NCBI GenBank assembly: GCA_015055615.1
Contig: SVHT01000003.1
Coordinates: 185,669 to 249,668 of the forward strand
Source of the DNA: Clostridiales bacterium
GTDB taxonomy: Bacteria > Bacillota > Clostridia > Christensenellales > Borkfalkiaceae
Direction of reading: 5' to 3'
Length of the DNA stretch: 64,000 nt
In this document: piece by piece, positions 16,755 through 24,760 of the stretch
Position numbering within the stretch: the stretch's first letter is position 1
Layout: each line of letters starts with the position of its first letter
The notes under the pieces: generated by a model
What the model saw: only the letters and a program-made list of their open reading frames with translations
Databases searched by the model: none
What the model was told of the DNA's origin: nothing
Program-made: the position numbers and the translations under genes

Positions 16755-18431
16755 TTAAGCCAAGATATGCAAGGAAAGGGCACAGAACAAAATCAGCGAA
16801 ACGACGTCTACAATCGTGGTGATAAAGGGATTTGCCACGACGGCGGGGTCGAGTCGACAGACTTTTGCCAAAATCGGCAAAATGGCGCCGACGAGCTTTG
16901 CCAAGATGACTGTGCCAAACAACGCCAACGATACGACCAAGCTGACGTCCCACGTGTACCCGTCGATATTCAAAATCATTCCGTCCAAAACCATCAGCTT
17001 TACAAAGCAGACGACGGCAAGGGTAAGCCCGAGCAATATCGCCGTGCGCAGTTCTTTCCAAATGACTTTGCCTACGTCCCGCGTTTCAATTTCACCGATG
17101 GAAAGGGCGCGGATGACGGTTACCGAGGCTTGCGAGCCGGAGTTACCGCCCGTACCCATAATCATGGGCACGCACGCCACAAGGCAAGGGAAAAGTTTCG
17201 CTTCGTAACTGTTCAAAATCAGCGCGGTAAAGGAAGAAGTGATAAGCAATATCATCAGCCAAATCACGCGGTTGCGCCAAAGACTGAACACGCCCGTTTT
17301 CAGATAGGGTTTGTCCGTCGGCGCGATAGCCGCCATCCTTGCGATATCTTCGGTGTTTTCTTCTTGCAAGACGTCCATTGCGTCGTCGACGGTAACGATA
17401 CCGACAAGGCGCATTTCCCTATCGACAATGGGCAGAGCCAAAAAGCCGTAATCGGAAATTTTCCGCGCAACCGCCTCTTTGTCGTCTTCGGTGTAGGCAT
17501 AGATGACGTTTTCTTCCATGATATCGCTGATAAACGCGTTTTTGGGAGCTAACATCAAATGCTTTGCCGTTACCAAACCGATTAGCGTGTTGGTCGGGTC
17601 GATGACGTAGCAGGTGTAAATCGTTTCCTTGTCGATTGCCGTACGGCGAATCCGCTCGAAAGCGTCGTCCACCGTCATGGTGGGGCGCAGGGAAACGAAC
17701 TCAATCGTCATAATACTGCCCGCGCTGTCTTTCGGGTATTTTAAAAGCTCGTTGATATAGGCGCGCGTTTCGCTGTCGCTCTGCGCCAAAACACGTTTGA
17801 CAACGGACGCGGGCATTTCTTCAATCAGGTCGACGGCGTCGTCCAAGAACAGCTCGTCCATGACCGCTTTGAGTTCTCTATCGTTGAGCTTGTGAATCAG
17901 CTTTTCCTTGACGTCGCTGTCCATTTCGACGAACGTTTCCGCCGCAAGGTCCTTGGGCAGAATACGGAATAAAATCAAAAGGTCGGCGTCGCGCTCCGTC
18001 TCTTCAAAAACTTCCGCAAGGTCGATGGCGTTCATCGACGAGAGCAGAGGCTTTAAGACGGCGTAATTGCGCTCTTCGAGGAGTTTTAAGATTTCGTCCA
18101 GCTCGGCGATACGGCGGACGATTTCTTGGGGCATATCCTCGATGATGTCAACGGTATCGTCAACGGACATTTCGTCCATGACCGCTTCCAATTCGTCGTC
18201 GCGCAGACCGCTGAGAATGCTCTCTTGCAAGGGCGCGTCCAAAAGGAGCAACGAATCCGCCATTTTTTCGCTGTCCAATTCCCGACAGAGGGGAATCAGC
18301 GTTGCCTCGTCTAAGGTCTTTAAAAATTCTGCGATTTCTTCCGTCGAGCACTCTTGTAAGTGCTGCGCGGCGGTGGGGAAATCTTCTTTTTCTAAAAATA
18401 CTTTGATAAACTCAAAGAGTTCTTTTTCCAT
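16755..18431 (-). CDS. mgtE: MgtE-type magnesium transporter
   Basis: A 558-residue protein with the MgtE plan: a cytosolic N domain of superhelical repeats, two CBS domains (about 245-370) and a five-helix pore domain (about 390-558) with the conserved pore sequence MGTGGNSGSQASV. Typical MgtE proteins are about 450 residues. The extra length here lies in the N domain, where two similar blocks (DELEAVMDEMSVDDTVDIIE and RELKAVMDELFLDDAVDLIE) indicate a duplication. The N and CBS domains close the pore at high internal Mg2+. AGGAGG lies nine bases before the ATG but can be masked by a hairpin, and a short leader ORF lies upstream. Confidence 0.93.
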   Translation of the reverse strand: MEKELFEFIKVFLEKEDFPTAAQHLQECSTEEIAEFLKTLDEATLIPLCRELDSEKMADSLLLLDAPLQESILSGLRDDELEAVMDEMSVDDTVDIIEDMPQEIVRRIAELDEILKLLEERNYAVLKPLLSSMNAIDLAEVFEETERDADLLILFRILPKDLAAETFVEMDSDVKEKLIHKLNDRELKAVMDELFLDDAVDLIEEMPASVVKRVLAQSDSETRAYINELLKYPKDSAGSIMTIEFVSLRPTMTVDDAFERIRRTAIDKETIYTCYVIDPTNTLIGLVTAKHLMLAPKNAFISDIMEENVIYAYTEDDKEAVARKISDYGFLALPIVDREMRLVGIVTVDDAMDVLQEENTEDIARMAAIAPTDKPYLKTGVFSLWRNRVIWLMILLITSSFTALILNSYEAKLFPCLVACVPMIMGTGGNSGSQASVTVIRALSIGEIETRDVGKVIWKELRTAILLGLTLAVVCFVKLMVLDGMILNIDGYTWDVSLVVSLALFGTVILAKLVGAILPILAKVCRLDPAVVANPFITTIVDVVSLILFCALSLHILA

Positions 18432-18433
18432 GA

Positions 18434-18473
18434 TACTCTACCTCCTAATCGTTGTTTTTTGTAAGGTAGCGTA
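18434..18473 (-). promoter_or_regulatory. Hairpin masking the mgtE ribosome-binding site
   Basis: In the mgtE transcript, TACGCTACCT (from 18473 to 18464) can pair with AGGTAGAGTA (from 18443 to 18434), nine of ten positions. The 3' arm includes part of the mgtE SD. The same AGCGTA complement occurs earlier in the leader ORF (18551-18546), so an alternative six-pair helix could free the SD. Confidence 0.5.
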
Positions 18474-18488
18474 TTCTCGAAAAGTAGG

Positions 18489-18575
18489 TTATCCGCGCGG
18501 ATGCGTGAGGAAACAATCCGCGGCTGCAATCGTACTTAGCGGGTCTACGCTGGGACTTGGATAACTGTCAGTCAT
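18489..18575 (-). CDS. Candidate Mg2+-responsive leader peptide upstream of mgtE
   Basis: A 28-codon ORF with a full AGGAGG nine bases before its ATG, ending 57 bp before the mgtE start. The peptide begins MTDSYPSPSVDPLS and ends CFLTHPRG. The Asp- and Pro-containing N-terminus recalls MgtL of enterobacteria (begins MEPDPTPLP), where such nascent chains destabilise the ribosome at low Mg2+ and switch on the downstream transporter gene. The ORF end overlaps a stem (CGCGGAT with ATCCGCG), and downstream RNA can mask the mgtE SD. I see the ORF, SD and complementary segments directly; the Mg2+ mechanism is inferred. Confidence 0.6.
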   Translation of the reverse strand: MTDSYPSPSVDPLSTIAAADCFLTHPRG

Positions 18576-18610
18576 AGAATTGTTCCTCCTTTTTTTATTA
18601 CTTTTCGACG

Positions 18611-21037
18611 TTAGTCGTCCTTTTTCTTTTTGATAAAGCGGAAAATCAAAACGTCTGTCAAAATCAAAATTGCCGCTCCGCCAAGGAGCAAAATCACGAG
18701 CGTCCGAATACCGTCTTTGTCCGTTTTTACGTAGCCGTAAACGTTTTCGTCGGGCGTGGACGGCGTGGCGCTAAACGCAATCGCGTAGCGTTGGGGTACG
18801 TAGCCCGTGCGCGTTACGTTTTCGCTGTCAACGTATTGCACGAGATAGTACGAGTGGTCCAAATCGTTAATTTCGCCAAGGACGGAGATTTGCTCGCCTC
18901 TGGGCAAGGTTACAACCGTCGGTAAATTCGACAGATGGGGGAATTTATAGACGGGGACTTCGTTGCTCGTATACATGGTTGACGGGGTGGAATAGGTTTT
19001 AAAATATTCCTGCTTTTCTTCGTCCGTCAACGCCAAGCAATCGCTGTTTAAAGCAAGGACGGCGCGGTACGCCTTTTTCTCGGTGTCGTAAAAAGCGAGA
19101 ATTGCGTGTTTACCGCTCGGTGTTTCCCCGATTTTGAGCGCCGTCAACGGTGTTTCGCGTCGGCTGTAATCAAGGTAGGGGAAAACCTCTGCGTCCGCAA
19201 GGGAAGAAAGGTCAAAATCTATCAGCATTGCAAAGCCACGGAGCTTGACGATTTCCACGTTTGCGATATTGTCGCCGAGAATTTCTTTGTCTACGCCCTC
19301 GACGGGGAGATTTTTTACCGTGGGTAGGTCGAGTATATCCGTTTTGATTAGATAATTTTCTTTATACAGTACGTACGTGACGTTTTCTTCCACGCCAAAG
19401 GCGAAGGACTGCACCGTTGCGCTTTCGCTGTATACGGGCGGTTCGTTCAAGGCGTATGGGTTGGGCTCGGTTGTCTTTTGCAAGACGCCGTTTGCCAAAG
19501 CGTACACGTCGCCGTTGTAGTCCACAAGGAGTTTTGCCGTAGCGGTGGGCAAGCTAATTGGTAATAATTCGCCTACGTTTGCGCCGTCTAAAAAGCTCTC
19601 TTCGCTGAAACGGTACACGCTGTTACCGCTGGCTACGTACAGATATCCGTACACGTCCGACGTCAACAGCTTTGCGTAGTGCGTGGAAGTTTTTTGGCTC
19701 TCGCTAACCGTCCATGCGGTTTCGGTTACGCCGTCCGTTTCGGTTGTGGTTTCCGTCGCTGCGTAATAATAATTGCTGTCGGTTGCGAAGTAGTATTTGC
19801 CGTAGACGTTCGCTATGCCGACGAGGTTGCCGTGAAAATTGCCAAAGCTCGTGATCTCTTCGCCGTCTTCCGTTAAATCGTACAAAACCGCCTGCGCGTC
19901 GTCTGCCGCAAGCAAGGTGTTTTCGTCGCAAGCGAGATATTTCGGGGCGAAGTCCGTGATAATCGGGGTATCGAAACGGTCGTTTATGACGTCGTATACC
20001 GAGATGCGGTTGTTGCCGTTGTCCGCGATATACAGTCGGTTGTCAAACAGCAGGGTTTCTAAGGCGCTATTCAAGCGGTGTATGCTGCTGGACGCGTTGC
20101 AGATTTCAAAATCGGTAAATTCGGAATTTTCCAAGGAATATTGGCGCACGGAAGAGCCTTTGACGGCGTATACGTAATTGCCAAAAAGGGCAAGGGTGGA
20201 ATACCCGCCTTTATAATGCGCCAACGGAACGACTTCTCTTGCGCTGTGCGCCGTGGCGAATTCCGATAAATTATAGGCGTAGAAATCGCCCGAAAGGGTG
20301 GTGCAAATGAACACGTTTTCGTGGATTTGCATGGACACGAGGTCGTCGGCAAAATCCGCCGCTACTAAGGCGTCCTCTTTGGTGGAGGGGTTTACCTTAT
20401 AAAGGTGCTTGCCAGCGTCCGTGTAATACAGTTCCCCGTTCCAAAAGCAGATGCTCGGTTTGCCCGTTACGGCGTCAAGGGTGTCCGCTTTTGTTCCGTC
20501 CAACGTGATATAGGATATGGACGCTTGCGTTTTTACGTCCGTATAATAGAGCACGTCGTCTACGATTAGGAAGGACGAGCAGGGAAATTTCGGGTCGTTT
20601 TCCGTCAACGATACGTTGCTGACCTGCAAGGTTTCAGGGTGCAGACTGTATAGATAGGTGCCGTCCAAAAAATAGAGCTCGTCGTTGTAAAATTGCAACT
20701 GCATAACGTTGTTTTTGCTGGGATCGGCTTGGTTGAGCGTATGCACGTACTTGCGGTAGTTATCTTTTTGCGCGTCGTAGACGTAGATGAAATTGCCGTC
20801 CGCAATCGCCGTGTAGCCGTCGCTAATCGCAAGGTCCATTGGATTGTTTAGCGAGAGATATTCTTGATAGCTGTCGGGGGCAATCAGCGCGGTTTGTCCG
20901 CTTGCCGTTTGTGCCGTCAGCGTTTGGGCGTTTGCCGTTTGCAGGTTTGCTTTTTGGACAGCGCCAAGCGCCGCCGTCGTTGCAACGAGGGCGGTGAGAG
21001 AAAGTAATAATGCAGTTTTCTTCGCAATTTTTCTCAT
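18611..21037 (-). CDS. Secreted, C-terminally membrane-anchored protein, propeller-like
   Basis: An 808-residue protein of unknown function. It has a cleavable-looking signal peptide (basic MRKIAKK, then a hydrophobic stretch to about 27). Many strand-rich blocks of 40-60 residues follow (patterns such as 'NELYFLDGTYLYSLH' and 'GNFIYVYDAQ'), suggesting a beta-propeller. Near the C-terminus is an SH3-like stretch (LPRGEQISVLGEI ... RTGYVPQRYA), then one membrane segment (about 784-802) and a basic tail. This would be an extracellular binding protein anchored from its C-terminus. It starts eight bases after a -10 box and has no SD. The 249-residue protein at 22018 shares the SH3-plus-anchor plan. 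Confidence 0.75.
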   Translation of the reverse strand: MRKIAKKTALLLSLTALVATTAALGAVQKANLQTANAQTLTAQTASGQTALIAPDSYQEYLSLNNPMDLAISDGYTAIADGNFIYVYDAQKDNYRKYVHTLNQADPSKNNVMQLQFYNDELYFLDGTYLYSLHPETLQVSNVSLTENDPKFPCSSFLIVDDVLYYTDVKTQASISYITLDGTKADTLDAVTGKPSICFWNGELYYTDAGKHLYKVNPSTKEDALVAADFADDLVSMQIHENVFICTTLSGDFYAYNLSEFATAHSAREVVPLAHYKGGYSTLALFGNYVYAVKGSSVRQYSLENSEFTDFEICNASSSIHRLNSALETLLFDNRLYIADNGNNRISVYDVINDRFDTPIITDFAPKYLACDENTLLAADDAQAVLYDLTEDGEEITSFGNFHGNLVGIANVYGKYYFATDSNYYYAATETTTETDGVTETAWTVSESQKTSTHYAKLLTSDVYGYLYVASGNSVYRFSEESFLDGANVGELLPISLPTATAKLLVDYNGDVYALANGVLQKTTEPNPYALNEPPVYSESATVQSFAFGVEENVTYVLYKENYLIKTDILDLPTVKNLPVEGVDKEILGDNIANVEIVKLRGFAMLIDFDLSSLADAEVFPYLDYSRRETPLTALKIGETPSGKHAILAFYDTEKKAYRAVLALNSDCLALTDEEKQEYFKTYSTPSTMYTSNEVPVYKFPHLSNLPTVVTLPRGEQISVLGEINDLDHSYYLVQYVDSENVTRTGYVPQRYAIAFSATPSTPDENVYGYVKTDKDGIRTLVILLLGGAAILILTDVLIFRFIKKKKDD

Positions 21038-21045
21038 ACAGAATT

Positions 21046-21074
21046 ATTATACCATTATTTTTTGAAAAAAGCAA
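21046..21074 (-). promoter_or_regulatory. Promoter of the 808-residue protein, leaderless spacing
   Basis: On the minus strand TTGCTT (21074-21069), a 17-bp spacer and TATAAT (21051-21046). The ATG begins eight bases after the -10 box and no SD is present. Confidence 0.8.
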
Positions 21075-21274
21075 GGGTTATTACAAAGTTTTTTCCTTAT
21101 AGGAAAAAGTATGCGTGGCGGTCTTGCGGACAGGCTTTTTTCTATTGTCTATGGAAGCAAAGCGCAAGGGAAAAACAGTGAAAAAATAAAATGCGAACAA
21201 AAATAAGGCGTTCGGTCTTTTTTAGCGGAATTTTTTGCCAAAAATACCTATTTTTTTATTTAATAGGCGTATAT

Positions 21275-21304
21275 TTGTCATATTTTACATGATAGAATTA
21301 TTAA
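21275..21304 (+). promoter_or_regulatory. Weak promoter of the phage-like cassette
   Basis: TTGTCA (21275-21280), an 18-bp spacer and TATTAA (21299-21304). The expected transcription start falls within the LexA box, so LexA would block initiation. Both elements are only moderately close to consensus. The remainder of the gap 21075-21274 holds nothing I can identify. Confidence 0.45.
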
Positions 21305-21310
21305 AAAATA

Positions 21311-21324
21311 CGAACAAATGTTCG
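21311..21324. promoter_or_regulatory. Perfect Gram-positive LexA (SOS) box
   Basis: CGAACAAATGTTCG matches every fixed and degenerate position of the Bacillus-type LexA/DinR box CGAACRNRYGTTYG. It lies about 150 bp ahead of the regulator that begins the phage-like cassette. I noticed no second full match in the window. Confidence 0.85.
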
Positions 21325-21438
21325 GGTTTTGATTAAAAACATGGCAGTCCCCCCTTGCAAAAAACGAGGTCGGTGGGATAATATGCGCGTCGGTTGCCTC
21401 GGCTGTTTTTTAGGCGCCGATTGATTAAAAAAATAATG

Positions 21439-21464
21439 GACGGCTGCGCCGTCGTGGAGGTGAT
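21439..21464 (+). promoter_or_regulatory. Stem-loop and SD that fix a TTG start
   Basis: A GACGGC-TGC-GCCGTC hairpin (21439-21453) stands just before the full SD GGAGGTGA (21457-21464). The SD is spaced six bases from TTG at 21471. An ATG at 21463 is in another frame and lies inside the SD, so TTG is the start. Confidence 0.65.
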
Positions 21465-21470
21465 GAAATT

Positions 21471-22001
21471 TTGGAAAATTACGCAAAGGTAATTTTGTAT
21501 GCCTATCCGCTCTTGAAAACGGTCGGCGAAGATTATGCGACGCATATCCGCAACAAAGCGATGCTTTCGTATAACAGTCGGTTGTCGACGGAAAGCTTGG
21601 CGGAATATCTCGCGGGGGAAATTATCGAAAAGAACCGCTTGGAGTGGCTGAAAAATACGATGGAGAGGATTCTTGCCAAATTGACGAACGAGGAGCGGAC
21701 GTTGCTGGATATTCGATATTTTGGAAAGACAAAAAAACTTCGTGATTTTCTGAAAGGACAAGCCGAAAATCGCGAAGGTGGGGGAACGGGTTGTAGTGAA
21801 CGTATGTATTTTCGTCGTCAAAGCCGTTTAGCCGAGAAGATTGGGGCGATGCTCTTCTATGCGGGTATCACCCAAAAAACCTATGACGAGCAGTTTAAAA
21901 ACTTGGCGATTTTTCGCAAGATACATACCTTTGTAGAGGCGGGAAAGGATAAAAAAATTTCGGCGGACGAACGCAGAGTTTTAGGGGATAGCGAGGTGTA
22001 G
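21471..22001 (+). CDS. ArpU/RinA-like phage late-gene regulator
   Basis: A 176-residue protein, TTG start. The middle part has the sigma-region-4-like pattern of phage transcription activators: LTNEERTLLDIRYFGKTK, a loop, then SERMYFRRQSRLAEKIGAML. ArpU, RinA and similar proteins switch on phage packaging and structural genes in Gram-positive bacteria. Here it is the first gene after the LexA box and is followed by the head and packaging genes, interrupted by one reversed gene. I infer that DNA damage relieves LexA, the regulator is made, and it activates the promoter before the terminase gene. The family assignment is by motif and position only. Confidence 0.62.
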   Translation: MENYAKVILYAYPLLKTVGEDYATHIRNKAMLSYNSRLSTESLAEYLAGEIIEKNRLEWLKNTMERILAKLTNEERTLLDIRYFGKTKKLRDFLKGQAENREGGGTGCSERMYFRRQSRLAEKIGAMLFYAGITQKTYDEQFKNLAIFRKIHTFVEAGKDKKISADERRVLGDSEV

Positions 22002-22017
22002 AAAAAGGGTAAACCGT

Positions 22018-22767
22018 TTACTCATCCTTTTCGTAGGGCGGTTTGCGGGGAGATTTTAAGATGAGCGCGGCGAGCAGGGGAACGAGCAGACAAAGGGTGA
22101 TTAAAATGGCGATTTGGGCGGGAGAAGAGCTCTTTTGTTTGGCGGTTGGGGTGGTGGGTTGGACAAGCGTAGCGAGGTAATCGGCGTATTCGGTGTTTTC
22201 TTCAAATTCGATATGGTCGGGTTTAGGGACGTGCCCGAATTCGCCATCTCTAAGGACGTAGCACCACGTTTTTTCGCCGATGGGGTAGTCGCCGTAATAG
22301 GCGCAGGTAAAGGTCAGCTCGGTAAAGCCGTTGCTTTGATTGGTGTTTTCGAGGCGGTAGGTTAGCTCGAAAACGTAGTTAAGGTAGGGGCGTTTGGGCT
22401 GATAATCGACGAAGGCGAGGTGTTGCGTGCGGACGTAGCCCGTCACCTTTTGCGTGTAGGCGTCCGTTTCTAAATATTCTACCTTACAATAATTTTCGCC
22501 GTAGGAAAGCAGTCGGACGTAGTAGGTTTTGGGGAGAAGAAAAACGCCGTCCTGTCCGCCTGGCGACAGATAAAAATAGGCGTCGTCGGACAAAACGCAG
22601 GCATACGTACCCGATTTAGGAGGCTCGGCGGTCGATTGCGTAGAAGATTGCGTGGCAGATTGCGCCGACACGACATAGGGCGGCGCGTAAAACGGCGAGC
22701 AGATGGCAAGCAACGTATATAGGATAAGCAGTAGGGGCAGAAACGCCCGTAAAATGATTTTTTTCAT
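22018..22767 (-). CDS. Secreted SH3-like protein with C-terminal membrane anchor
   Basis: A 249-residue protein on the opposite strand, inside the phage-like cassette. A signal peptide or N-terminal membrane segment (about 5-33) is followed by a Ser/Thr/Gln-rich stretch. An SH3-like region comes next (SDDAYFYLSPGGQDGVFLLP ... VTGYVRTQHLAFV), then a C-terminal membrane helix (about 214-236) and a charged tail. The plan repeats the C-terminal part of the 808-residue protein at 18611. A host-derived or cargo gene carried by the element is possible, and so is a later insertion. Function is unknown. Confidence 0.72.
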   Translation of the reverse strand: MKKIILRAFLPLLLILYTLLAICSPFYAPPYVVSAQSATQSSTQSTAEPPKSGTYACVLSDDAYFYLSPGGQDGVFLLPKTYYVRLLSYGENYCKVEYLETDAYTQKVTGYVRTQHLAFVDYQPKRPYLNYVFELTYRLENTNQSNGFTELTFTCAYYGDYPIGEKTWCYVLRDGEFGHVPKPDHIEFEENTEYADYLATLVQPTTPTAKQKSSSPAQIAILITLCLLVPLLAALILKSPRKPPYEKDE

Positions 22768-22850
22768 AATGGTGTGAAGGCAATTAAAAAAATTCGTTCT
22801 ATCATTATAAAGAGGATACGGGCGCGTTTTTTGGGGGATTTGGAGAGAGT

Positions 22851-24284
22851 ATGAGAGATATTGTAGAAAGGATTTGCAAAATCGAGGCGGAGATAAAAAA
22901 ACGGCGGGAAACGGATTTTTTAGCCGTCTATAACACAGGGGAAAAGAAACACGAAAAACAGCTCGCCTTTCACAAATGCCAAAAGCGCAACCGTTGGGTA
23001 TTCGGCGGAAACCGTTCGGGCAAGACGGAGTGCGGGGCGGTGGAGTGCGTGTATATGGCGCGCGGGATTCACCCCTATCGGCAAAACCGCAAGGACGTGT
23101 GCGGTTGGGTGGTTTCGCTGTCTACGCAGGTGCAAAGGGACGTCGCGCAAAAGAAAATTCTTCGGTATCTTCGCAAGGATAAAATTGTCGATATCGTGAT
23201 GCTCAGCGGTAGAAAGGACGCGCCCGAGCATGGCGTAATCGATTTTATCCGCGTAAAAAACGAGTTGGGTGGAACTTCGGTGATTGGCTTTAAAAGTTGC
23301 GACCAAGGCAGGGAAAAGTTTCAAGGTACGTCGCTTGATTTCGTGTGGTTTGACGAGGAACCGCCCGAGGATATCTATATCGAGTGTCGTATGCGCGTCA
23401 TGGATAAAAAGGGGGATATTTTCGGGACGATGACGCCTTTGAAGGGCTTGACCTTTGTCTATAACGAAATTTATCTCAACCGTCACGCAGACCCCGAGGT
23501 TTGGTATGAGTTTGTCGAGTGGTGTGATAACCCCTATTTGGACGAGGGAGAAATTAGGGCGCTTGAAATGACTTTGGACGAGCCGTCGTTGCAATCTCGG
23601 CGGTATGGGAAATTTGCCGCTGCGGGCGCGGGGCTGGTGTATCCGGAATTTGACGAGAGCGTGCACGTTATCGAGCCGTTTGCTCTGCCTGCCGAGTGGC
23701 AGGATATGATTTCGATAGACCCCGGGTTTAATAATCCTCTTTCCGCGCATTGGTATGCGGTCGATTACGACGACAACGTGTACGTGGTGGCGGAGCATTA
23801 CGAGGCGGGGAGGGACGTTGATTATCATGCGGAAAAAATCAAGCAAATCAGCGAGAAAATCGGTTGGCATACCGACGGGCAAGGCAGGCTCTGCGCGCTG
23901 ATTGACAGCGCGGCAAAGCAAAGGACGCTGGGGAGCGTCAAGAGTGTGGTGGAGCTGTTTTACGAGCGGGGAATCTTGGTAAACCCAAACGTAGAAAAGG
24001 ACCTTTTTTCGGGAATTGCGCGGGTGAAGAGTTATCTAAATCGGCAAAACGGGTTGCCCAATCTGTATATTTTTAAAAGCTGTGCGCATTTGATTAGCGA
24101 GCTGAAAGGGTATCGTTGGGGGAGCGGGGATTTGCCGAGAAAGGTGGACGACCATAGCTTGGACGAGATGCGCTATTATTTGATGACAAAGCCCAAAAAG
24201 GTGCGTGTGGAAGAAAAAACGGTTATCCAAAAGGATAAGGAGCGCAGAATTCGTAGGCTTAGGCGAGGGAATTTTAGTATGTGA
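22851..24284 (+). CDS. terL: Phage large terminase subunit
   Basis: A 477-residue DNA-packaging motor. The ATPase half has Walker A GGNRSGKTE (52-60), Walker B LDFVWFDEEP (162-171) with the catalytic Glu, and the coupling motif FGTMTPLKG. The RNase H-like nuclease half shows acidic residues in ISIDPGFNN (D290), ALIDSAAK (D352) and DDHSLDEMRYYL (434-444). All motor and nuclease residues appear present, so it is not obviously decayed. GGAGAG precedes the ATG. It starts the uninterrupted series of head genes and translocates DNA into the capsid through the portal encoded two genes later. Confidence 0.92.
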   Translation: MRDIVERICKIEAEIKKRRETDFLAVYNTGEKKHEKQLAFHKCQKRNRWVFGGNRSGKTECGAVECVYMARGIHPYRQNRKDVCGWVVSLSTQVQRDVAQKKILRYLRKDKIVDIVMLSGRKDAPEHGVIDFIRVKNELGGTSVIGFKSCDQGREKFQGTSLDFVWFDEEPPEDIYIECRMRVMDKKGDIFGTMTPLKGLTFVYNEIYLNRHADPEVWYEFVEWCDNPYLDEGEIRALEMTLDEPSLQSRRYGKFAAAGAGLVYPEFDESVHVIEPFALPAEWQDMISIDPGFNNPLSAHWYAVDYDDNVYVVAEHYEAGRDVDYHAEKIKQISEKIGWHTDGQGRLCALIDSAAKQRTLGSVKSVVELFYERGILVNPNVEKDLFSGIARVKSYLNRQNGLPNLYIFKSCAHLISELKGYRWGSGDLPRKVDDHSLDEMRYYLMTKPKKVRVEEKTVIQKDKERRIRRLRRGNFSM

Positions 24285-24298
24285 GGGAGTGAGAGAAT

Positions 24299-24742
24299 AT
24301 GAAAGGCGGTAAGGAAGAGAAGATTGGAGAGGCTCTGTTAAAGGTTGCCCTCGGGTATCAAATTGCGGAGGTGACCGAGGAGTATGCCGAGGTGGACGGG
24401 GCTTTGAAATTGACCAAACGAAAGAAGACGAAAAAGGACGTGCCACCCGATTTGAAAGCCGTCCAAATGCTCTTGGAAGGGAACGGGGGCGAGGAGTATT
24501 CGGGGTGGTCGGACGAGGAATTGGAAAGGGAAAAAGCGAGGTTGTTGCAGGCGTTAGGGATGGGCTTGCAAACGGGCTTACAAACGGGCGAGCAAACGCA
24601 AACGGCGGGGGACGTGATCGCGGTGAAGACAAAAACGCCGAAAAAAGTGGGAACTGCCACGGCGAAAAAGTCCGTCCAAAAGAAAACTGTATCGAAAAAA
24701 TCCGTCGCGAAAAAGACGGTAAAAAAGAAAACGGAAAAATAA
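24299..24742 (+). CDS. Basic small protein, possible small terminase or packaging partner
   Basis: A 147-residue protein between terminase and portal genes. The N-terminal part (ALLKVALGYQIAEVTEEYAE ... KKDVPPDLKAVQMLLEG) recalls small proteins next to clostridial phage terminases that may act as small subunits. This likeness is from memory and not tested. The last 40 residues are Lys/Thr/Ala/Val repeats (KKTVSKKSVAKKTVKKKTEK), a histone-H1-like tail that should bind DNA. A short glycine/threonine/glutamine repeat (TGLQTGLQTGEQTQT) precedes it. Spacing to both neighbours is under 20 bp. Confidence 0.55.
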   Translation: MKGGKEEKIGEALLKVALGYQIAEVTEEYAEVDGALKLTKRKKTKKDVPPDLKAVQMLLEGNGGEEYSGWSDEELEREKARLLQALGMGLQTGLQTGEQTQTAGDVIAVKTKTPKKVGTATAKKSVQKKTVSKKSVAKKTVKKKTEK

Positions 24743-24760
24743 GCAAAAGGAGCAAAAAGT

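Noticed and set aside
18432-18600. M-box (ykoK) magnesium riboswitch before mgtE
   Set aside because: None of the conserved M-box segments that I know are visible in the minus-strand leader; a small ORF occupies the space.
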